This document shows, piece by piece, positions 44,661 through 53,584 of a stretch of 64,000 bases of DNA. A model generated the notes under the pieces. It did not search any database. It saw only the letters and a program-made list of their open reading frames with translations, and was not told where the DNA came from. Source of the stretch: Flavobacterium aeripolare (GTDB lineage Bacteria > Bacteroidota > Bacteroidia > Flavobacteriales > Flavobacteriaceae). Location of the stretch: assembly GCF_013294025.1 (NCBI RefSeq), contig NZ_JABSNL010000014.1, positions 1-64,000 on the forward strand, read 5' to 3'. The position numbers were made by a program, and so were the translations under genes. Position 1 is the first letter of the stretch. Each line of letters opens with the position of its first letter.

Positions 44661-45481
44661 ACTGACACACTTCCTTTAATTGCATCGTGCGGATTGTATC
44701 CTTCTAGCGTAAAATCAGTATAGGTAAAATCAAATATATTCTTAACATCGGGGTTTAAGATCATTTTAGGCAATGCTCTAGGTTCTCTAGATAATTGCAA
44801 TTCTAATTGCTCAAAATGGTTGTTGTAAATGTGAGCATCTCCAAAGGTGTGAATGAATTCGCCATATTGTAGATCGCAAACTTGTGCAATCATCATAGTA
44901 AGTAATGCGTAAGAAGCAATATTAAAAGGCACGCCTAGAAATATGTCAGCACTTCTTTGATACAATTGGCAAGACAATTTTCCGTTTGCAACATAGAATT
45001 GAAAAAACGCATGACAGGGTGGGAGTGCGGCTTTGTTATTGGCTACATTTTCTTCGAATGACTTTGTAGTGTCGGGTAACACAGATGGATTCCATGCTGA
45101 TACTAACATTCTACGGCTATTTGGGTTGGTTTTTAGTTCGTTGATTAAATCAGTGATTTGGTCAATCTCCTCGCTGTTCCAGTTGCGCCATTGATGGCCG
45201 TAAACAGGGCCTAGGTCTCCATTAGAATCTGCCCAAGCGTCCCATATTTTAACACCGCTTTCTTGAAGGTATTTAATATTAGTATCTCCCTTTAAAAACC
45301 ATAGTAATTCATGAACAATAGATTTTAAATGCAATTTTTTAGTCGTCACCATAGGGAAGCCTTCTGCAAGATCAAATCGCATTTGATAACCAAAAACACT
45401 TATTGTTCCAGTTCCTGTACGATCTCCTTTTTGACAACCGTTATCCATTACGTGCTGTACTAAATCTAAATATTGTTTCAT
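44657..45481 (-). CDS. thyA: Thymidylate synthase
   Basis: 274 residues. Methylates dUMP to dTMP using methylene-tetrahydrofolate. Motifs: [19 protein letters not shown], the catalytic Cys156 in [38 protein letters not shown] and [18 protein letters not shown] residues ([16 protein letters not shown]). Length is between E. coli (264) and the longer forms. It works with FolA, encoded about 900 nt away on the same strand. It is convergent with the CBM48 gene and the stop codons overlap by 2 nt. Confidence 0.98.
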   Translation of the reverse strand: MKQYLDLVQHVMDNGCQKGDRTGTGTISVFGYQMRFDLAEGFPMVTTKKLHLKSIVHELLWFLKGDTNIKYLQESGVKIWDAWADSNGDLGPVYGHQWRNWNSEEIDQITDLINELKTNPNSRRMLVSAWNPSVLPDTTKSFEENVANNKAALPPCHAFFQFYVANGKLSCQLYQRSADIFLGVPFNIASYALLTMMIAQVCDLQYGEFIHTFGDAHIYNNHFEQLELQLSREPRALPKMILNPDVKNIFDFTYTDFTLEGYNPHDAIKGSVSV

Positions 45482-45558
45482 TATAATTGAGGTATTGGAA
45501 AACTTAAGCTAAAAATATATTCTTTATTAGCGAACTAATTACTATCGTAGACAGTTCA

Positions 45559-46188
45559 CTATGATTCTCTTTTGGAAATCTCATCTCTTACTTTTGCAGC
45601 CTTTTCATAATCTTCGTTTTCGACTGCTTGTGTAAGTAGTTCGTTCAATTCGTCAAGACTGTTTTTCATGTAAGGTCTTCCTGGTTGGTCGTCAGTTTGC
45701 TCTAAACCGAAAGTTTCTGGAGTAGACAAAATATCATCTATTTCATTGTTTTCGTTGTCACCATCAAGCGGATTTGTTTTTAAGAAAATACCGGCCTTAT
45801 CTAGGATGTTTTTGTAAGTAAATATAGGTGCGTTAAATCTTAAAGCAAGTGCAATAGCATCTGATGTGCGTGCATCTATGATTTCTTCAATTTTGTCTCT
45901 TTCACAAATAATACTTGAATAGAAAACACCATCAACAAGTTTGTGAATAATAACTTGCTTTACTACGATGTCAAAACGTTCAGCAAAGTTCTTAAACAAA
46001 TCATGTGTCAAAGGGCGTGGTGGTTTGATTTCTTTCTCTAAAGCAATAGCAATAGACTGTGCTTCAAATGCACCAATAACAATGGGAAGTTTTCTTTCAC
46101 CGTCTACTTCGTTTAAAATTAAAGCGTAGGCTCCGTTTTGAGTCTGACTGTATGAAATTCCTTTAATTGACAATTTAACTAAGCTCAT
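45559..46188 (-). CDS. Bifunctional nuclease (BFN/DUF151) family protein with UVR motif
   Basis: 209 residues. The N-terminal DUF151/BFN domain (about 1-130) has LNEVDGERKLPIVIGAFEAQSIAIALE and the DARTSDAIALALRFNAPIF motif. The C-terminus has a UvrB/UvrC-type helical hairpin (LNELLTQAVENEDYEKAAKVRDEIS). Plant homologues have been reported with RNase and DNase activity; the bacterial role is not established. Transcribed towards thyA with a 77-nt gap. A short inverted repeat (AAGTAC/GTACTT, 46204-46218) lies upstream. Confidence 0.88.
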   Translation of the reverse strand: MSLVKLSIKGISYSQTQNGAYALILNEVDGERKLPIVIGAFEAQSIAIALEKEIKPPRPLTHDLFKNFAERFDIVVKQVIIHKLVDGVFYSSIICERDKIEEIIDARTSDAIALALRFNAPIFTYKNILDKAGIFLKTNPLDGDNENNEIDDILSTPETFGLEQTDDQPGRPYMKNSLDELNELLTQAVENEDYEKAAKVRDEISKRES

Positions 46189-46282
46189 AATTGCTGTAAT
46201 GAAAAGTACTAGGTACTTAATTTAAAGTTTTAATGTAGAATTAGATTTGGTGCTTTTTTTACAAAAAAATGAACGTAAAAAA

Positions 46283-46323
46283 AGCTGCCAAAAACAAAGA
46301 TACAATTATCTTTTTTGGCAGCT
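46283..46323 (-). terminator. Terminator of etfBA operon
   Basis: A long hairpin (AGCTGCCAAAAA with TTTTTTGGCAGCT, extended inwards by AAAGATA/TATCTTT with one bulged base) lies 23 nt after the etfA stop. The A-rich bases beyond the left arm read as T-rich on the minus strand. Confidence 0.85.
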
Positions 46324-46345
46324 AAATTTTAATAAATAATTATTA

Positions 46346-47314
46346 TTATGCGTTTTGAGCTTTGAAAGCTTTTAACTTCTCAATTAGTTGAGGCACAACT
46401 TCAAAGGCGTCTCCTACGATTCCATAATCTGCAACTTTAAAGAAAGGAGCTTCTGGGTCAGTATTGATAACAAGTTTCACTTTTGAAGAGTTAATCCCTG
46501 CAATGTGTTGGATTGCTCCTGAGATACCTATTGCAATATACAAGTTGGTTGCTACTGGTTTACCTGTTTGTCCTACGTGTTCTCCGTGAGGTCTCCATCC
46601 TAAATCAGATACTGGTTTAGAACAAGCTGTTGCAGCACCAAGTACCGAAGCTAATTCTTCTACCATTCCCCAGTTTTCTGGCCCTTTTAATCCACGTCCT
46701 GCAGATACTACGATATCAGCATCAGCGATAGAAACTTTTCCAGTTACTTTTTCAACTGATTCTACTTTTACTCCAAAATCGTTATCACCAATAGTAGGGT
46801 TGAAATCCTCTTCAGTCAAAGAAGAAGCATTTTCAAAAATCCCGTATGAGTTTTTAGCTAATCCTAAAACTTTTACATCAGTTGTGATTTCAGTGATGTT
46901 AAAGGCTTTGTTAGAGAAAGCATTTCTTTTTACTTGAAAAGGCGAAGTGCTTACTGGAAGACCAACTACATTTGATGCGTATCCTGCATTTAATGCAACT
47001 GCAACAAGTGATGATAAGTAAATACTGTCTGTAGTAGAAGAAAGTAAAACTACTTTTGTTCCTTCTTTTTCGGCAGCTTGTTTAATTACATCAGCGTAAG
47101 CTTTTGCTGTAAAGCCACTCAACTTATCGTTGGTTACTTTTAATACCTTATCTACTCCGTATTTTGCTAATTCAGAAACATCAGCTGTATTTACAGTCAA
47201 AGCAGTTACAGTTGTTCCTAATGTTTCAGCTATTTTTTTTGCATAAGAAGCTAATTCAAATGCTACTTTTTTGAATTTACCTTCTGCTGATTCTGCATAT
47301 ATTAATATTGACAT
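46346..47314 (-). CDS. etfA: Electron transfer flavoprotein alpha subunit
   Basis: 322 residues. With EtfB it forms the FAD-containing carrier that takes electrons from acyl-CoA dehydrogenases. The N-terminal domain (LIYAESAEGKFKKVAFELASYA) precedes the C-terminal FAD-binding domain: VVSAGRGLKGPENWGMVEELASVLGAA, the signature GWRPHGEHVGQTGKPVATNLYIAIGISGAIQHIAGI and NTDPEAPFFKVADYGIVGD. These are complete and standard. It is downstream of etfB with a 72-nt gap. Confidence 0.97.
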   Translation of the reverse strand: MSILIYAESAEGKFKKVAFELASYAKKIAETLGTTVTALTVNTADVSELAKYGVDKVLKVTNDKLSGFTAKAYADVIKQAAEKEGTKVVLLSSTTDSIYLSSLVAVALNAGYASNVVGLPVSTSPFQVKRNAFSNKAFNITEITTDVKVLGLAKNSYGIFENASSLTEEDFNPTIGDNDFGVKVESVEKVTGKVSIADADIVVSAGRGLKGPENWGMVEELASVLGAATACSKPVSDLGWRPHGEHVGQTGKPVATNLYIAIGISGAIQHIAGINSSKVKLVINTDPEAPFFKVADYGIVGDAFEVVPQLIEKLKAFKAQNA

Positions 47315-47386
47315 AATTTTTAATTTAAAGATTGAAAAATGTAATTATTTAAAGGTTCGATTTCTATTTGAAAGAACGTTTTTAAA

Positions 47387-48133
47387 TTAGATTACTTTCG
47401 CTTCGTTGTGTAATAAATTGATTAACTCATCTAAGTTATCTGCAGCAACTAACTTCACTGCTGATTTAGCTGCTGGTTTTTCAAATTTTACTGCCTTAGT
47501 TGTAACTGTTGCATCAACTGGCTCAACTACTGCTAATGCTTTTGATCTTGCAGTCATAATTCCTCTCATGTTAGGGATGCGCAAGTCTTTTTCTTCAACT
47601 AGTCCTTTTTGACCACCTATGATTAATGGCAATGTAGTTGCAACAGTTTCTTTACCACCATCAATTTCACGTACTGCTTTCACATCGTTACCTTCAACTG
47701 TAATATCTGTACATGAATTCAAGAAGTTGTATCCTAAAATTCCTGCAATCATTCCAGGAACCATTCCTCCATTGTAATCTAAAGATTCTTTTCCTGCGAT
47801 TACTAAGTCATAACCTCCAGTTTTAATTACTTCTGCTAACTGTTTTGCAACAAAAAAACCATCAGTAGGAGTGGCGTTCACACGAATTGCTTCGTTAGCG
47901 CCTATTGCTAATGCTTTTCTTAACGTTGGTTCAGTTTCTGGACCTCCTACATTAACAACGGTAACAGTAGCACCTTGTTTTTCTTGAAACCAAATAGCTC
48001 TTGTTAATCCAAATTCATCATTTGGGTTAATAACATATTGTACTCCATTGGTGTCAAATTCTGAATCGCCGTTGACGAAATTAATTTTCGAAGTAGTATC
48101 AGGAACGTGACTAATGCAAACTAATATTTTCAT
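47387..48133 (-). CDS. etfB: Electron transfer flavoprotein beta subunit
   Basis: 248 residues. Partner of EtfA; binds AMP and contacts the dehydrogenases. Motifs: MKILVCISHVPDT, YVINPNDEFGLTRAIWFQEK, KALAIGANEAIRV, LVIAGKESLDYNGGMVPGMIAGILGY and the C-terminal LPLIIGGQKGLVEEKDLRIPNMRGIMTARSK. First gene of the etfBA pair, with a -7 box upstream, in front of a long intergenic region. Confidence 0.97.
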   Translation of the reverse strand: MKILVCISHVPDTTSKINFVNGDSEFDTNGVQYVINPNDEFGLTRAIWFQEKQGATVTVVNVGGPETEPTLRKALAIGANEAIRVNATPTDGFFVAKQLAEVIKTGGYDLVIAGKESLDYNGGMVPGMIAGILGYNFLNSCTDITVEGNDVKAVREIDGGKETVATTLPLIIGGQKGLVEEKDLRIPNMRGIMTARSKALAVVEPVDATVTTKAVKFEKPAAKSAVKLVAADNLDELINLLHNEAKVI

Positions 48134-48166
48134 GATTATATTTTTTTATTTTCGTAATTTCTTTTA

Positions 48167-48174
48167 CAAATTTA
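48167..48174 (-). promoter_or_regulatory. -7 promoter box for etfBA
   Basis: TAAATTTG on the minus strand matches TAnnTTTG and lies 33 nt before the etfB start. Confidence 0.55.
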
Positions 48175-48947
48175 AAATAATAAATTGAATAAAATACTAT
48201 GCGTGCATAATATTTTTTCAAAACTATTACGTTTTCGCAAATTTTTAATTCGCTACTTGATTCTTAAAGCCGTTCGCTATTACCATTTTTTCTGCCTGCC
48301 TTATATTTTTTTCTTTTTCGAAAATAAGAAAGATTCGAAGCCTTCCTTTTAGATGCTCGATGAATTTATTTCGAAAGGAGAAAGGGTGCAATCTTTAAAT
48401 GGTACTAGGTTTTTAATTATTCGAAAGATAAAGTATTTATAGGATATCTTTTTAGTAAAATGAGCGTGTTTCATACTTATTTAAAAGCGTGCTTATTGCT
48501 TCTTATTTTCAGGGGGGCTTTAGTTTTACTTAGGGTGTTTTGGTCCTCTTAATTACAGTTGTAACTCGCTAATCACTGTGAGAGCGCTATTGGTTTGATT
48601 GTTTTCTTGTTGAAACTATTTAAAATAGCTGTTTCCCTTTGTTTACAATTTCATTTTTTTGGGTAATGACATCACACTAAAACTTAAATCTAAGTGCTTT
48701 AGTCCGTCCTGTGAAAGTAGTTTAAATAGTGGTTTTATTAGTCAAATAGACTGCCAATTTTTAGTGTTTTCAAAGCTTTAAGTTTAGTCCATGTAACGTA
48801 TTTATTAGCTCATTGTTTGTGCTACATCTGTAAATGCGGTCATGTTATAAAAATAGCGTTCGGTTTTTAAAAAGTTAAATGCATCATAATGATGGTACAT
48901 CCTGAGATTTTAAATTTAATTTATGCTAAAAAGTGATTTAAAATATT
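48175..48947. other. Long intergenic region between divergent etfB and pdhB
   Basis: About 770 nt with no credible protein gene. The longest small reading frame noticed is 31 codons (48460-48555). No tRNA, strong terminator, repeat or known riboswitch motif is seen. It may hold an unrecognised small RNA or be the remains of a lost gene. Confidence 0.5.
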
Positions 48948-48955
48948 TATTTTTG
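48948..48955 (+). promoter_or_regulatory. -7 promoter box for pdhB
   Basis: TATTTTTG matches TAnnTTTG and lies 32 nt before the start codon of the PDH E1 beta gene. Confidence 0.55.
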
Positions 48956-48987
48956 CTTTTCGAAAAATACACATATATAATATAAAT

Positions 48988-49965
48988 ATGAGAACGATAC
49001 AATTTAGAGAGGCCATTTGCGAAGCGATGAGTGAAGAAATGCGTCATGATGAATCCATTTATTTAATGGGTGAAGAAGTTGCTGAATATAATGGTGCTTA
49101 TAAGGCATCTAAAGGTATGCTTGATGAATTTGGTGCAAAAAGAGTTATCGATACTCCTATTGCTGAGTTAGGTTTTACTGGTATTGCTGTAGGTTCAGCA
49201 ATGAATGGTTGTCGTCCTATTGTTGAGTACATGACATTCAACTTTTGTTTAGTAGGTATTGATCAAATTATAAATAACGCTGCTAAAATGCGTCAAATGA
49301 CTGGAGGACAATTCAATGTTCCTATCGTTTTTCGTGGGCCTACTGCATCTGCAGGTCAATTAGGAGCAACACACTCTCAAGCATTAGAAAACTGGTTTGC
49401 AAATACTCCGGGTCTTAAAGTTGTAGTTCCTTCTACTGTTTATGACGCAAAGGGATTATTAAAAGCAGCTATTCGTGATAATGACCCAGTTATTTTCATG
49501 GAATCAGAACAAATGTATGGTGATAAAGGTGAAGTTCCTGAAGGAGAATATACTATTCCTCTAGGTGTTGCTGATATTAAACGTGAAGGTACAGATGTAA
49601 CTATTGTTTCTTTTGGTAAAATTATCAAAGAAGCTCATATCGCTGCAGAAGAATTAGCTAAAGAAGGAATCTCTTGTGAGATTGTCGACTTAAGAACAGT
49701 TCGTCCTATGGATTATGATACAATTATCGCTTCAGTTAAAAAAACAAATCGTTTAGTTGTTCTTGAAGAGGCTTGGCCTTTTGCAAGTGTGGCTTCTGAG
49801 ATTACATATATTGTTCAAGAACGTGCTTTTGACTTTCTTGATGCGCCTATACAAAGAATCACAACTGCAGATACTCCAGCACCATATTCTCCAGTATTGC
49901 TAAAAGAATGGTTGCCTAACGCTGATGATGTTGTTAAAGCCGTTAAAAAAGTAATGTACAAATAG
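48988..49965 (+). CDS. pdhB: Pyruvate dehydrogenase E1 component, beta subunit
   Basis: 325 residues. With the alpha subunit it forms the thiamine-diphosphate E1 enzyme that decarboxylates pyruvate. Motifs: MRTIQFREAICEAMSEEM, IDTPIAELGFTGIAVGSAMNG, VEYMTFNFCLVGIDQIINNAAKM, PIVFRGPTASAGQLGATHSQALENWFANTPGLKVVVPST and the C-terminal transketolase domain (EISCEIVDLRTVRPMDYDTI-like, VLEEAWPFASVASEI). The length is that of a separate beta chain, so the alpha and E2 genes must be elsewhere; they are not in this window. Confidence 0.95.
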   Translation: MRTIQFREAICEAMSEEMRHDESIYLMGEEVAEYNGAYKASKGMLDEFGAKRVIDTPIAELGFTGIAVGSAMNGCRPIVEYMTFNFCLVGIDQIINNAAKMRQMTGGQFNVPIVFRGPTASAGQLGATHSQALENWFANTPGLKVVVPSTVYDAKGLLKAAIRDNDPVIFMESEQMYGDKGEVPEGEYTIPLGVADIKREGTDVTIVSFGKIIKEAHIAAEELAKEGISCEIVDLRTVRPMDYDTIIASVKKTNRLVVLEEAWPFASVASEITYIVQERAFDFLDAPIQRITTADTPAPYSPVLLKEWLPNADDVVKAVKKVMYK

Positions 49966-49988
49966 TACACTGCATAACATTATAAAAG

Positions 49989-50024
49989 CTTCATCATGCA
50001 TTAGTATGGTGAAGTTTTTTTTTT
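49989..50024 (+). terminator. Terminator of pdhB
   Basis: A 9-bp stem with one G-T pair (49989-49997 with 50006-50014, CTTCATCAT with ATGGTGAAG) is followed by ten Ts, 24 nt after the stop codon. Confidence 0.88.
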
Positions 50025-50035
50025 AAAGATTACAT

Positions 50036-52522
50036 ATGAAAAAGTATATTTATTTATTTCTGTTGTTCGTTTTATCGACAGCTACAACCTTGCTTGCTCA
50101 AACAAAGGTTAGTGGAATTATCGTTGATAAAGACAACCTGCCTATTCCCTATGCAAATGTTGCTTTTAAAGGGTCTAGCGAAGGAATTGTATCTAATGAA
50201 GATGGTAAGTTTTATCTAGAGTCGCCTAAAACATATACGGTTTTGATGGCGTCATCTGTAGGTTTTAACGATCGAGAAATTGATTTGCTTCAAGCTGTAA
50301 ATTACAATTTGAGAGTACAATTAGGCGAGGTGCAAACCTTGAATGAAGTGGTAGTATTCACTGGAAAGACTTCGAAGAAAAATAATCCAGCGCTGGATAT
50401 TCTTCGTAAAATTTGGGAACGCAAGCGCAAAAACGGCTTGTATCAATTTGATCAGTACCAAATGGAGAAGTATGAAAAAGTCGAATTTGACATGAATACC
50501 ATAGATAGCGCCTTTAAAAAGAGTAAAATCTTCAAGGGCATGGAGTTCATATTTGACCATGTAGATACTTCAAATGTAACCGGAAAAACTTACTTGCCTA
50601 TATTTATAAATGAAACGCTATCAGAAGTGTATGGTAGCAACAAACTAAATAAGGTCAAAGAAAAAATAAAAGCCAATAAAAACTCGGGTTTTAGCGATAA
50701 TCAACAAATTTTGTCTTTTGTAAAAGATTTATATTCAGATTATGATATCTATAATAATCACCTAACTTTCTTTGATAAAAGTTTTACAAGTCCGCTTTCA
50801 AAAACTGGAATCGATGTGTATAACTATGTATTGAGAGACAGTGCATACATAGGTAATAAGTGGTGCTACAATATTTTGTTCTATCCAAGAAGGAAAAACG
50901 AACTAACATTCAAAGGAGATTTTTGGGTTAACGATACCACATTTGCGATTAAGAAAATTAATATGGCGGTTACTAAAAGTGCTAATATTAACTGGGTAAA
51001 AGATATCTATATTGAGCAGGAGTTTGACGTTCAAAACGATTCTGTTTTCTTACTTACGCGTGATTACATGATGTCTGATTTTGCCTTAAATAAAAAAGAT
51101 GAGTCAAAAGGGGTTTACGGTAAACGTACCACATTATATGATTCTCATAAATTCAATATAGAAAAACCTAATGCTTTTTATAAAGATGAGGTCAACTACA
51201 TTGACAATGAAGTCTACAATAGATCAGATGCGTACTGGGAAGAAAACCGCTTTGAAAATCTTAATAAAGATGAAAAAGGGGTTTATAAAATGCTAGACAC
51301 CTTACAGACGGTCAAGAAGTTTAAAAACCTATATAACCTAGTCTCCATTCTAGGGAGTGGTTATATTCAAAGAGGGCATTTTGATTACGGACCTATATTT
51401 TCGACCTTTGGTTACAACGAAGTAGAGGGTATAAGGTTAAGAGCGGGTGGTAGAACGTATTTTGGACCTAACGATGCTTGGCGTCTTCAGGGGTATACTG
51501 CTTATGGATTTGATGACAATAAATTCAAGTACGGTTTGTCTGGTAAATGGATGGTAGACAAGAAAAAACGTGTTATTATATCTGCTGGAAATCGACGTGA
51601 TATTGAACAAATAGGGGCGAGCCTTACAACTACAAATGATGTGCTAGGGCGCAGTTTTGCTTCGTCTTCATTGTTTTCTACAGGAAGCAACGGGAAGCTT
51701 ACAAATATTAATTTAACGAATGTAGGTATCGAAATCGAACCCGTGAAGAACTTAACGTTTCAAACAGGGTTTTCATACCGTACTTTAGAAGCTGCTTCAG
51801 ATAGTTTTAGTTTAGATTACTTTACTGATGCTGCTAGAACCGTTGTAGAGAGCAGAGTTAAACAGTCTGAAGTTAATTTCCAAATAGAGTTCACGCCTAA
51901 TCGTAAAACAATTGGTTACGGTGTAGAACGATCTAACGTTGATAGCCCTTTCAGCCGTTTTTATGTCAATTATAGCCATGGTTTTAAAGGATTGCTTGAT
52001 AGCGATTTTCAATACGATAAAGTACAATTGTATTACAAACAACCTATCATTATAGGACCACTAGGTCGCTCTAACGTAATTGTTGAGGTGGGTAAAACTT
52101 TTGGAACAATTCCGCTGGGTTTAATGAGTGTGATTCCGGGAAATCAAACCTACTTTACAATCGAAAACACCTTTAGTAATTTGAACTTCTATGAGTTTGT
52201 AAGCGATCAATATGCTACGATACAGTGGGAACACAACTTTGGAGGAAGATTGTTTTCTAGAATTCCGTTCATGCGTAAATTAAACTGGAGAGAAATCATA
52301 GGTGCCAAAGCTGTTTATGGATCAGTTAGTGATGCAAATCGTGCCATCAATGCTTCAGGATTAGCCTATACTGCGCCCGAAAATGGATATTGGGAGTATT
52401 CTGCTGGTATCGGGAATATCTTCAAAGTATTTCGTTTGGATTTTGGATGGAGAGGAAATTATTTAGACGCTCCAGATGCTCAAAAGTTTACAGTAAAAGG
52501 TTCATTCGGATTTTATTTCTAG
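50036..52522 (+). CDS. DUF5686 outer-membrane protein with carboxypeptidase-like N-terminal domain
   Basis: 828 residues. A signal peptide (MKKYIYLFLLFVLSTATTLLAQ) is followed by a CarboxypepD_reg-like beta-sandwich (about 24-108, VSGIIVDKDNLPIPYANVAFKGSSEGIVSNEDGKF), as in TonB-dependent receptors. The DUF5686 region follows (about 120-828), with long beta-rich stretches and a barrel-like C-terminus ending in FTVKGSFGFYF. No TonB box or plug is evident. Function unknown; an outer-membrane barrel is likely. It starts 12 nt after the T-run of the pdhB terminator and its stop codon touches a dispersed repeat. Confidence 0.82.
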   Translation: MKKYIYLFLLFVLSTATTLLAQTKVSGIIVDKDNLPIPYANVAFKGSSEGIVSNEDGKFYLESPKTYTVLMASSVGFNDREIDLLQAVNYNLRVQLGEVQTLNEVVVFTGKTSKKNNPALDILRKIWERKRKNGLYQFDQYQMEKYEKVEFDMNTIDSAFKKSKIFKGMEFIFDHVDTSNVTGKTYLPIFINETLSEVYGSNKLNKVKEKIKANKNSGFSDNQQILSFVKDLYSDYDIYNNHLTFFDKSFTSPLSKTGIDVYNYVLRDSAYIGNKWCYNILFYPRRKNELTFKGDFWVNDTTFAIKKINMAVTKSANINWVKDIYIEQEFDVQNDSVFLLTRDYMMSDFALNKKDESKGVYGKRTTLYDSHKFNIEKPNAFYKDEVNYIDNEVYNRSDAYWEENRFENLNKDEKGVYKMLDTLQTVKKFKNLYNLVSILGSGYIQRGHFDYGPIFSTFGYNEVEGIRLRAGGRTYFGPNDAWRLQGYTAYGFDDNKFKYGLSGKWMVDKKKRVIISAGNRRDIEQIGASLTTTNDVLGRSFASSSLFSTGSNGKLTNINLTNVGIEIEPVKNLTFQTGFSYRTLEAASDSFSLDYFTDAARTVVESRVKQSEVNFQIEFTPNRKTIGYGVERSNVDSPFSRFYVNYSHGFKGLLDSDFQYDKVQLYYKQPIIIGPLGRSNVIVEVGKTFGTIPLGLMSVIPGNQTYFTIENTFSNLNFYEFVSDQYATIQWEHNFGGRLFSRIPFMRKLNWREIIGAKAVYGSVSDANRAINASGLAYTAPENGYWEYSAGIGNIFKVFRLDFGWRGNYLDAPDAQKFTVKGSFGFYF

Positions 52523-52605
52523 GAGCTATTTCCAGCTATCCACTATATCTTTTTAAGAGGTTAAAAGTCACCTCTTAAAAAGGATGCCGTTGCTATCTGG
52601 GCTAC
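52521..52605 (+). repeat. Dispersed palindromic intergenic repeat, copy B
   Basis: Starts within the DUF5686 stop codon (AGGAGCTATTTCCAGCTATCC) and ends TGCTATCTGGGCTA. A 12-bp hairpin lies inside (52550-52561 with 52570-52581, TTTTTAAGAGGT). The right half matches copy A at 7514-7582 on the opposite strand. No coding potential. Confidence 0.6.
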
Positions 52606-52756
52606 GACATTTAGTTGTTATAGGGGAGATTGAAGTTTTAATGGTGATATAGAAGGTATAACCAACACTAAAAGGGCTTGAAATACTTCTAAATTAGTCC
52701 TGAAATAAGGTTTAAATTAAGGTATTCAATACTGTAGCAAGTAATAGCAGTAATAA

Positions 52757-52790
52757 TTGTTGTAAGAAATAGGATTTTAAACTACTTTTG
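52757..52790 (+). promoter_or_regulatory. Promoter of ppa (-33 and -7)
   Basis: TTG at 52760-52762 and TACTTTTG at 52783-52790 are separated by 20 nt, the best full match in the window to the Bacteroidota TTG-N19-20-TAnnTTTG promoter. The start codon lies 41 nt downstream. Confidence 0.75.
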
Positions 52791-52831
52791 CAACCGCTAT
52801 AAAATGAAAAATTAGATAATAACATAATATA

Positions 52832-53362
52832 ATGAGTACAGAAAAAATAACCACTTTCGATGTTTTAATCGAAATTCCAAGAGGAAGTAGAAATAAATAC
52901 GAGTACGATTTTGAAATTAAAAGAATGCGTTTTGATAGAATGCTTTATTCTTCAATGATGTACCCTGCTGATTACGGATTCATTCCTGAAACATTAGCTT
53001 TAGACGGAGATCCATTAGATGTATTAGTATTGCTTACTGAGCCTACTTTTCCTGGATGTGTTATGGAAGTGAAACCTATTGGAGTTTTCCATATGGCTGA
53101 CGATAAAGGACCAGATGAAAAAGTTATTTGTGTACCAGTTTCAGATCCTATCTGGAATTCATTAAATGATTTATCTGATGTAAATCCTCATTTAATTAAA
53201 GAAATTGAGCACTTTTTCCAAGTGTATAAAGATCTAGAAAACAAGACTGTTGAAGTAGGTGGATGGGGTGATGTTACAGAAGCTCATGACATTATTAAAA
53301 AATGTACTGACCGTTTCAACGAAATTGAAAACAAACCAGCTGGATTATTTAGTATTAAATAA
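52832..53362 (+). CDS. ppa: Soluble inorganic pyrophosphatase (family I)
   Basis: 176 residues. Hydrolyses pyrophosphate released by biosynthesis, pulling those reactions forward. The metal site is complete: ALDGDPLDVLVL (Asp58, Asp60, Asp63), with IEIPRGSRNKYEYDFE and MMYPADYGFIPETL before it and KVICVPVSDPIWNSLNDLSDV after it. Length and motifs are typical of family I enzymes. It has a good promoter and a strong terminator, so it is monocistronic. Confidence 0.97.
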   Translation: MSTEKITTFDVLIEIPRGSRNKYEYDFEIKRMRFDRMLYSSMMYPADYGFIPETLALDGDPLDVLVLLTEPTFPGCVMEVKPIGVFHMADDKGPDEKVICVPVSDPIWNSLNDLSDVNPHLIKEIEHFFQVYKDLENKTVEVGGWGDVTEAHDIIKKCTDRFNEIENKPAGLFSIK

Positions 53363-53381
53363 TTTATTGCACACTATATTG

Positions 53382-53415
53382 AAAAAGCGATACTCTAATG
53401 TGAGTATCGCTTTTT
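53382..53415 (+). terminator. Terminator of ppa
   Basis: A 14-bp stem (53382-53395 with 53402-53415, core GCGATACTC) is followed by further Ts, 19 nt after the ppa stop. Confidence 0.92.
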
Positions 53416-53527
53416 TTTTATGAGTAAGTAGAAAATGTTAGTCGGCTTTATAGTTTTTAAAAGCGTAATTGTAGCTAGCTTAGCACAGCTCAGTTAACGA
53501 CTCCTTGCACGCAGCTTACGTTTAAAA

Positions 53528-53563
53528 AAAATGCGTTGCAAATAATTATTTGCAACGCATTTT
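53528..53563 (-). terminator. Terminator of deoxynucleoside kinase gene
   Basis: An 18+18 nt perfect palindrome (core ATGCGTTGCAAATAA) 21 nt after the kinase stop. On the minus strand it runs into Ts. Confidence 0.85.
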
Positions 53564-53584
53564 CTATATTGTTTTTGTACTTAA

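Noticed and set aside
48460..48555. 31-codon hydrophobic frame in the etfB-pdhB gap
   Set aside because: Such short frames are expected by chance in 770 nt, and no ribosome site or family match is visible.
53416..53527. Possible RNA gene between the ppa and deoxynucleoside kinase terminators
   Set aside because: I could not fold it into a tRNA or other known RNA and it has no promoter-like sequence.
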